This document shows, piece by piece, positions 59,822-64,000 of a stretch of DNA of 64,000 nt (the first letter of the stretch is position 1; every line of letters begins with the position of its first letter). Source of the DNA: Litoditis marina (taxonomy: Eukaryota; Nematoda; Chromadorea; Rhabditida; Rhabditidae); the NCBI GenBank assembly GCA_964036275.1, contig OZ038439.1:2937142-3001141 (forward strand), in the 5' to 3' direction. Position numbers and translations under genes: made by a program. The notes beneath the pieces are model-generated. The model was given only the letters and a program-made list of their open reading frames with translations, did no database searches and was not told the origin of the DNA.

Positions 59822-62800
59822 TTCGGTTATATAGGTGGCCTTCTGCTAGCGCCGTACTTAGTATGGGAGAATATTGTTTGTCCAGCATCTGAAACACTTT
59901 TGTTAAAATGTTTCATTTCGCAATGTAGGTCAAAGGTACAACTACGTCAGTATTCCCGCACAAGTTCTATTGAACTTTCGCGTATTTTAAATTGAACACA
60001 ATTTACGAAACCACAAGTAAAACACAAAAACAAAATGTAGGCAGTCAAGTTTGTGTGAATGGGAAGATTAAAGTTTGTGATAACCCAAGCGCATCGGACC
60101 GGCTACACATATTCAATATCAATATTCGGTTATATAGGTGGCCTTCTGCTAGCGCCGTACTTAGTATGGGAGAATATTGTTTGTCCAGCATCTGAAACAC
60201 TTTTGTTAAAATGTTTTATTTCGCAATGTAGGTCAAAGGTACAACTACGTCAGTATTCCCGCACAAGTTCTATTGAACTTTCGCGTATTTTAAATTGAAC
60301 ACAATTTACGAAACCACAAGTAAAACACAAAAACAAAATGTGGGCAGTCAAGTTTGTGTGAATGGGAAGATTAAAGTTTGTGATAACCCAAGCTCATCGG
60401 ACCGGCTACACTTATTCAATATCAATCTTCGGTTATATAGGTGGCCTTCTGCTAGCGCCGTACTTAGTATGGGAGAATATTGTTTGTCCAGCATCTGAAA
60501 CACTTTTGTTAAAATGTTTTATTTCGCAATGTAGGTCAAAGGTACAACTACGTCAGTATTCCCGCACAAGTTCTATTGAACTTTCGCGTATTTTAAATTG
60601 AACACAATTTACGAAACCACAAGTAAAACACAAAAACAAAATGTGGGCAGTCAAGTTTGTCTGAATGGGAAGATTAAAGTTTGTGATAATCCAAGCGCAT
60701 CGGACCGGCTACACTTATTCAATATCAATCTTCGGTTATATAGGTGGCCTTCTGCTAGCGCCGTACTTAGTATGGGAGAATATTGTTTGTCCAGCATCTG
60801 AAACACTTTTGTTAAAATGTTTTATTTCGCAATGTAGGTCAAAGGTACAACTACGTCAGTATTCCCGCACAAGTTCTATTGAACTTTCGCGTATTTTAAA
60901 TTGAACACAATTTACGAAACCACAAGTAAAACACAAAAACAAAATGTGGGCAGTCAAGTTTGTGTGAATGGGAAGATTAAAGTTTGTGATAACCCAAGCG
61001 CATCGGACCGGCTACACTTATTCAATATCAATCTTCGGTTATATAGGTGGCCTTCTGCTAGCGCCGTACTTAGTATGGGAGAATATTGTTTGTCCAGCAT
61101 CTGAAACACTTTTGTTAAAATGTTTTATTTCGCAATGTAGGTCAAAGGTACAACTACGTCAGTATTCCCGCACAAGTTCTATTGAACTTTCGCGTATTTT
61201 AAATTGAACACAATTTACGAAACCACAAGTAAAACACAAAAACAAAATGTGGGCAGTCAAGTTTGTCTGAATGGGAAGATTAAAGTTTGTGATAATCCAA
61301 GCGCATCGGACCGGCTACACTTATTCAATATCAATCTTCGGTTATATAGGTGACCTTCTGCTAGCGCCGTACTTAGTATGGGAGAATATTGTTTGTCCAG
61401 CTTCTGAAACACTGTTGTTAAAATGTTTTATTTCGCAATGTAGGTCAAAGGTACAACTACGTCAGTATTCCCGCACAAGTTCTATTGAACTTTCGCGTAT
61501 TTTAAATTGAACACAATTTACGAAACCACAAGTAAAACACAAAAACAAAATGTAGGCAGTCAAGTTTGTGTGAATGGGAAGATTAAAGTTTGTGATAACC
61601 CAAGCGCATCGGACCGGCTACACTTATTCAATATCAATCTTCGGTTATATAGGTGGCCTTCTGCTAGCGCCGTACTTAGTATGGGAGAATATTGTTTGTC
61701 CAGCATCTGAAACACTTTTGTTAAAATGTTTTATTTCGCAATGTAGGTCAAAGGTACAACTACGTCAGTATTCCCGCACAAGTTCTATTGAACTTTCGCG
61801 TATTTTAAATTGAACACAATTTACGAAACCACAAGTAAAACACAAAAACAAAATGTGGGCAGTCAAGTTTGTGTGAATGGGAAGATTAAAGTTTGTGATA
61901 ACCCAAGCGCATCGGACCGGCTACACTTATTCAATATCAATCTTCGGTTATATAGGTGGCCTTCTGCTAGCGCCGTACTTAGTATGGGAGAATATTGTTT
62001 GTCCAGCTTCTGAAACACTGTTGTTAAAATGTTTTATTTCGCAATGTAGGTCAAAGGTACAACTACGTCAGTATTCCCGCACAAGTTCTATTGAACTTTC
62101 GCGTATTTTAAATTGAACACAATTTACGAAACCACAAGTAAAACACAAAAACAAAATGTAGGCAGTCAAGTTTGTGTGAATGGGAAGATTAAAGTTTGTG
62201 ATAACCCAAGCGCATCGGACCGGCTACACTTATTCAATATCAATCTTCGGTTATATAGGTGGCCTTCTGCTAGCGCCGTACTTAGTATGGGAGAATATTG
62301 TTTGTCCAGCATCTGAAACACTTTTGTTAAAATGTTTTATTTCGCAATGTAGGTCAAAGGTACAACTACGTCAGTATTCCCGCACAAGTTCTATTGAACT
62401 TTCGCGTATTTTAAATTGAACACAATTTACGAAACCACAAGTAAAACACAAAAACAAAATGTAGGCAGTCAAGTTTGTGTGACTGGGAAGATTAAAGTTT
62501 TTGATAACCCAAGCGCATCGGACCGGCTACACTTATTCAATATCAATCTTCGGTTATATAGGTGGCCTTCTGCTAGCGCCGTACTTAGTATGGGAGAATA
62601 TTGTTTGTCCAGCATCTGAAACACTTTTGTTAAAATGTTTTATTTCGCAATGTAGGTCAAAGATACAACTACGTCAGTATTCCCGCACAAGTTCTATTGA
62701 ACTTTCGCGTATTTTAAATTGAACACAATTTACGAAACCACAAGTAAAACACAAAAACAAAATGTGGGCAGTCAAGTTTGTCTGAATGGGAAGATTAAAG

Positions 62801-64000
62801 TTTGTGATAATCCAAGCGCATCGGACCGGCTACACTTATTCAATATCAATCTTCGGTTATATAGGTGGCCTTCTGCTAGCGCCGTACTTAGTATGGGAGA
62901 ATATTGTTTGTCCAGCATCTGAAACACTTTTGTTAAAATGTTTTATTTCGCAATGTAGGTCAAAGGTACAACTACGTCAGTATTCCCGCACAAGTTCTAT
63001 TGAACTTTCGCGTATTTTAAATTGAACACAATTTACGAAACCACAAGTAAAACACAAAAACAAAATGTGGGCAGTCAAGTTTGTGTGAATGGGAAGATTA
63101 AAGTTTGTGATAACCCAAGCGCATCGGACCGGCTACACTTATTCAATATCAATCTTCGGTTATATAGGTGGCCTTCTGCTAGCGCCGTACTTAGTATGGG
63201 AGAATATTGTTTGTCCAGCATCTGAAACACTTTTGTTAAAATGTTTTATTTCGCAATGTAGGTCAAAGGTACAACTACGTCAGTATTCCCGCACAAGTTC
63301 TATTGAACTTTCGCGTATTTTAAATTGAACACAATTTACGAAACCACAAGTAAAACACAAAAACAAAATGTGGGCAGTCAAGTTTGTCTGAATGGGAAGA
63401 TTAAAGTTTGTGATAATCCAAGCGCATCGGACCGGCTACACTTATTCAATATCAATCTTCGGTTATATAGGTGACCTTCTGCTAGCGCCGTACTTAGTAT
63501 GGGAGAATATTGTTTGTCCAGCTTCTGAAACACTGTTGTTAAAATGTTTTATTTCGCAATGTAGGTCAAAGGTACAACTACGTCAGTATTCCCGCACAAG
63601 TTCTATTGAACTTTCGCGTATTTTAAATTGAACACAATTTACGAAACCACAAGTAAAACACAAAAACAAAATGTAGGCAGTCAAGTTTGTGTGAATGGGA
63701 AGATTAAAGTTTGTGATAACCCAAGCGCATCGGACCGGCTACACTTATTCAATATCAATCTTCGGTTATATAGGTGGCCTTCTGCTAGCGCCGTACTTAG
63801 TATGGGAGAATATTGTTTGTCCAGCATCTGAAACACTTTTGTTAAAATGTTTTATTTCGCAATGTAGGTCAAAGGTACAACTACGTCAGTATTCCCGCAC
63901 AAGTTCTATTGAACTTTCGCGTATTTTAAATTGAACACAATTTACGAAACCACAAGTAAAACACAACAACAAAATGTAGGCAGTCAAGTTTGTGTGACTG
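59822..64000 (+). repeat. 303-bp satellite array, block 3 (plus orientation)
   Basis: About 14 units running to the window edge. Many carry TGTGGGCAG, GTCTGAATGG and GATAATCCAAG, the reverse complements of the second-subfamily marks of block 2b. GGTGACC at 61349 and 63470 is 2121 bp (7 units) apart, and GCTTCTGAAACACTG recurs at 606- and 1515-bp steps. The array is cut by the window end. Confidence 0.97.

Noticed and set aside
1..64000. CRISPR array from the regular repeats
   Set aside because: The whole 303-bp unit is repeated with no unique spacers, and the sequence is eukaryotic.

Overview
The window is eukaryotic and is dominated by one satellite DNA family. About 160 copies of a 303-bp unit fill roughly 48.6 kb in three blocks: plus orientation (1-18562), minus orientation (18563-22158 and 37556-59782), and plus again (59822-64000). 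The unit carries short overlapping reading frames in several phases, but none behaves as a gene. The likely source is an invertebrate, most plausibly a nematode. The clues are a 39-bp 18S rRNA fragment carrying the GAAATTGACGG form that I recall from many nematodes, splice acceptors of the TTTT(N)CAG type directly before start codons, and a Ty3/gypsy-type polymerase. The species cannot be named from the sequence.

The minus-oriented satellite is interrupted by one complete, young LTR retroelement of 15,397 bp (22159-37555). It has 330-bp LTRs that differ at one base, a perfect 4-bp target duplication (ATAC), a candidate primer binding site matching an initiator-Met-like tRNA 3' end, and a polypurine tract next to the 3' LTR. 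All three long reading frames are open.

ORF1 (24934-29040, 1368 codons) encodes Gag with a CCHC knuckle, then an envelope-like glycoprotein module (internal signal peptide, roughly 500-residue Cys-rich glycosylated ectodomain, transmembrane anchor), then an aspartic protease with DTGAG. Pol (28925-32179) lies in the +1 frame, overlaps the end of ORF1, has no ATG before RT, and encodes RT, RNase H and a D,D35E integrase. ORF3 (32408-36406, 1332 codons) sits where retroviruses carry env, but encodes a large protein ending in a UPF1-like superfamily 1 helicase with all core motifs. Acceptor-like sites 5 and 10 bp before the ATGs of ORF1 and ORF3, plus consensus donors in the 2.4-kb leader, suggest that spliced subgenomic RNAs express them.

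The most unusual content is (i) a gypsy-like element carrying both an env-like module inside the Gag-PR polyprotein and a UPF1-like helicase as an extra gene, (ii) an in-frame pentapeptide (RADAH, with RADAQ in ORF1) repeated with nearly identical codons at apparent domain borders, and (iii) a satellite strand-switch junction sealed with a 39-bp piece of 18S rRNA. The satellite also shows a mosaic of higher-order repeats (606, 909, 1515, 1818, 5454 and 7272 bp). All readings were made by eye; no searches or alignments were run.
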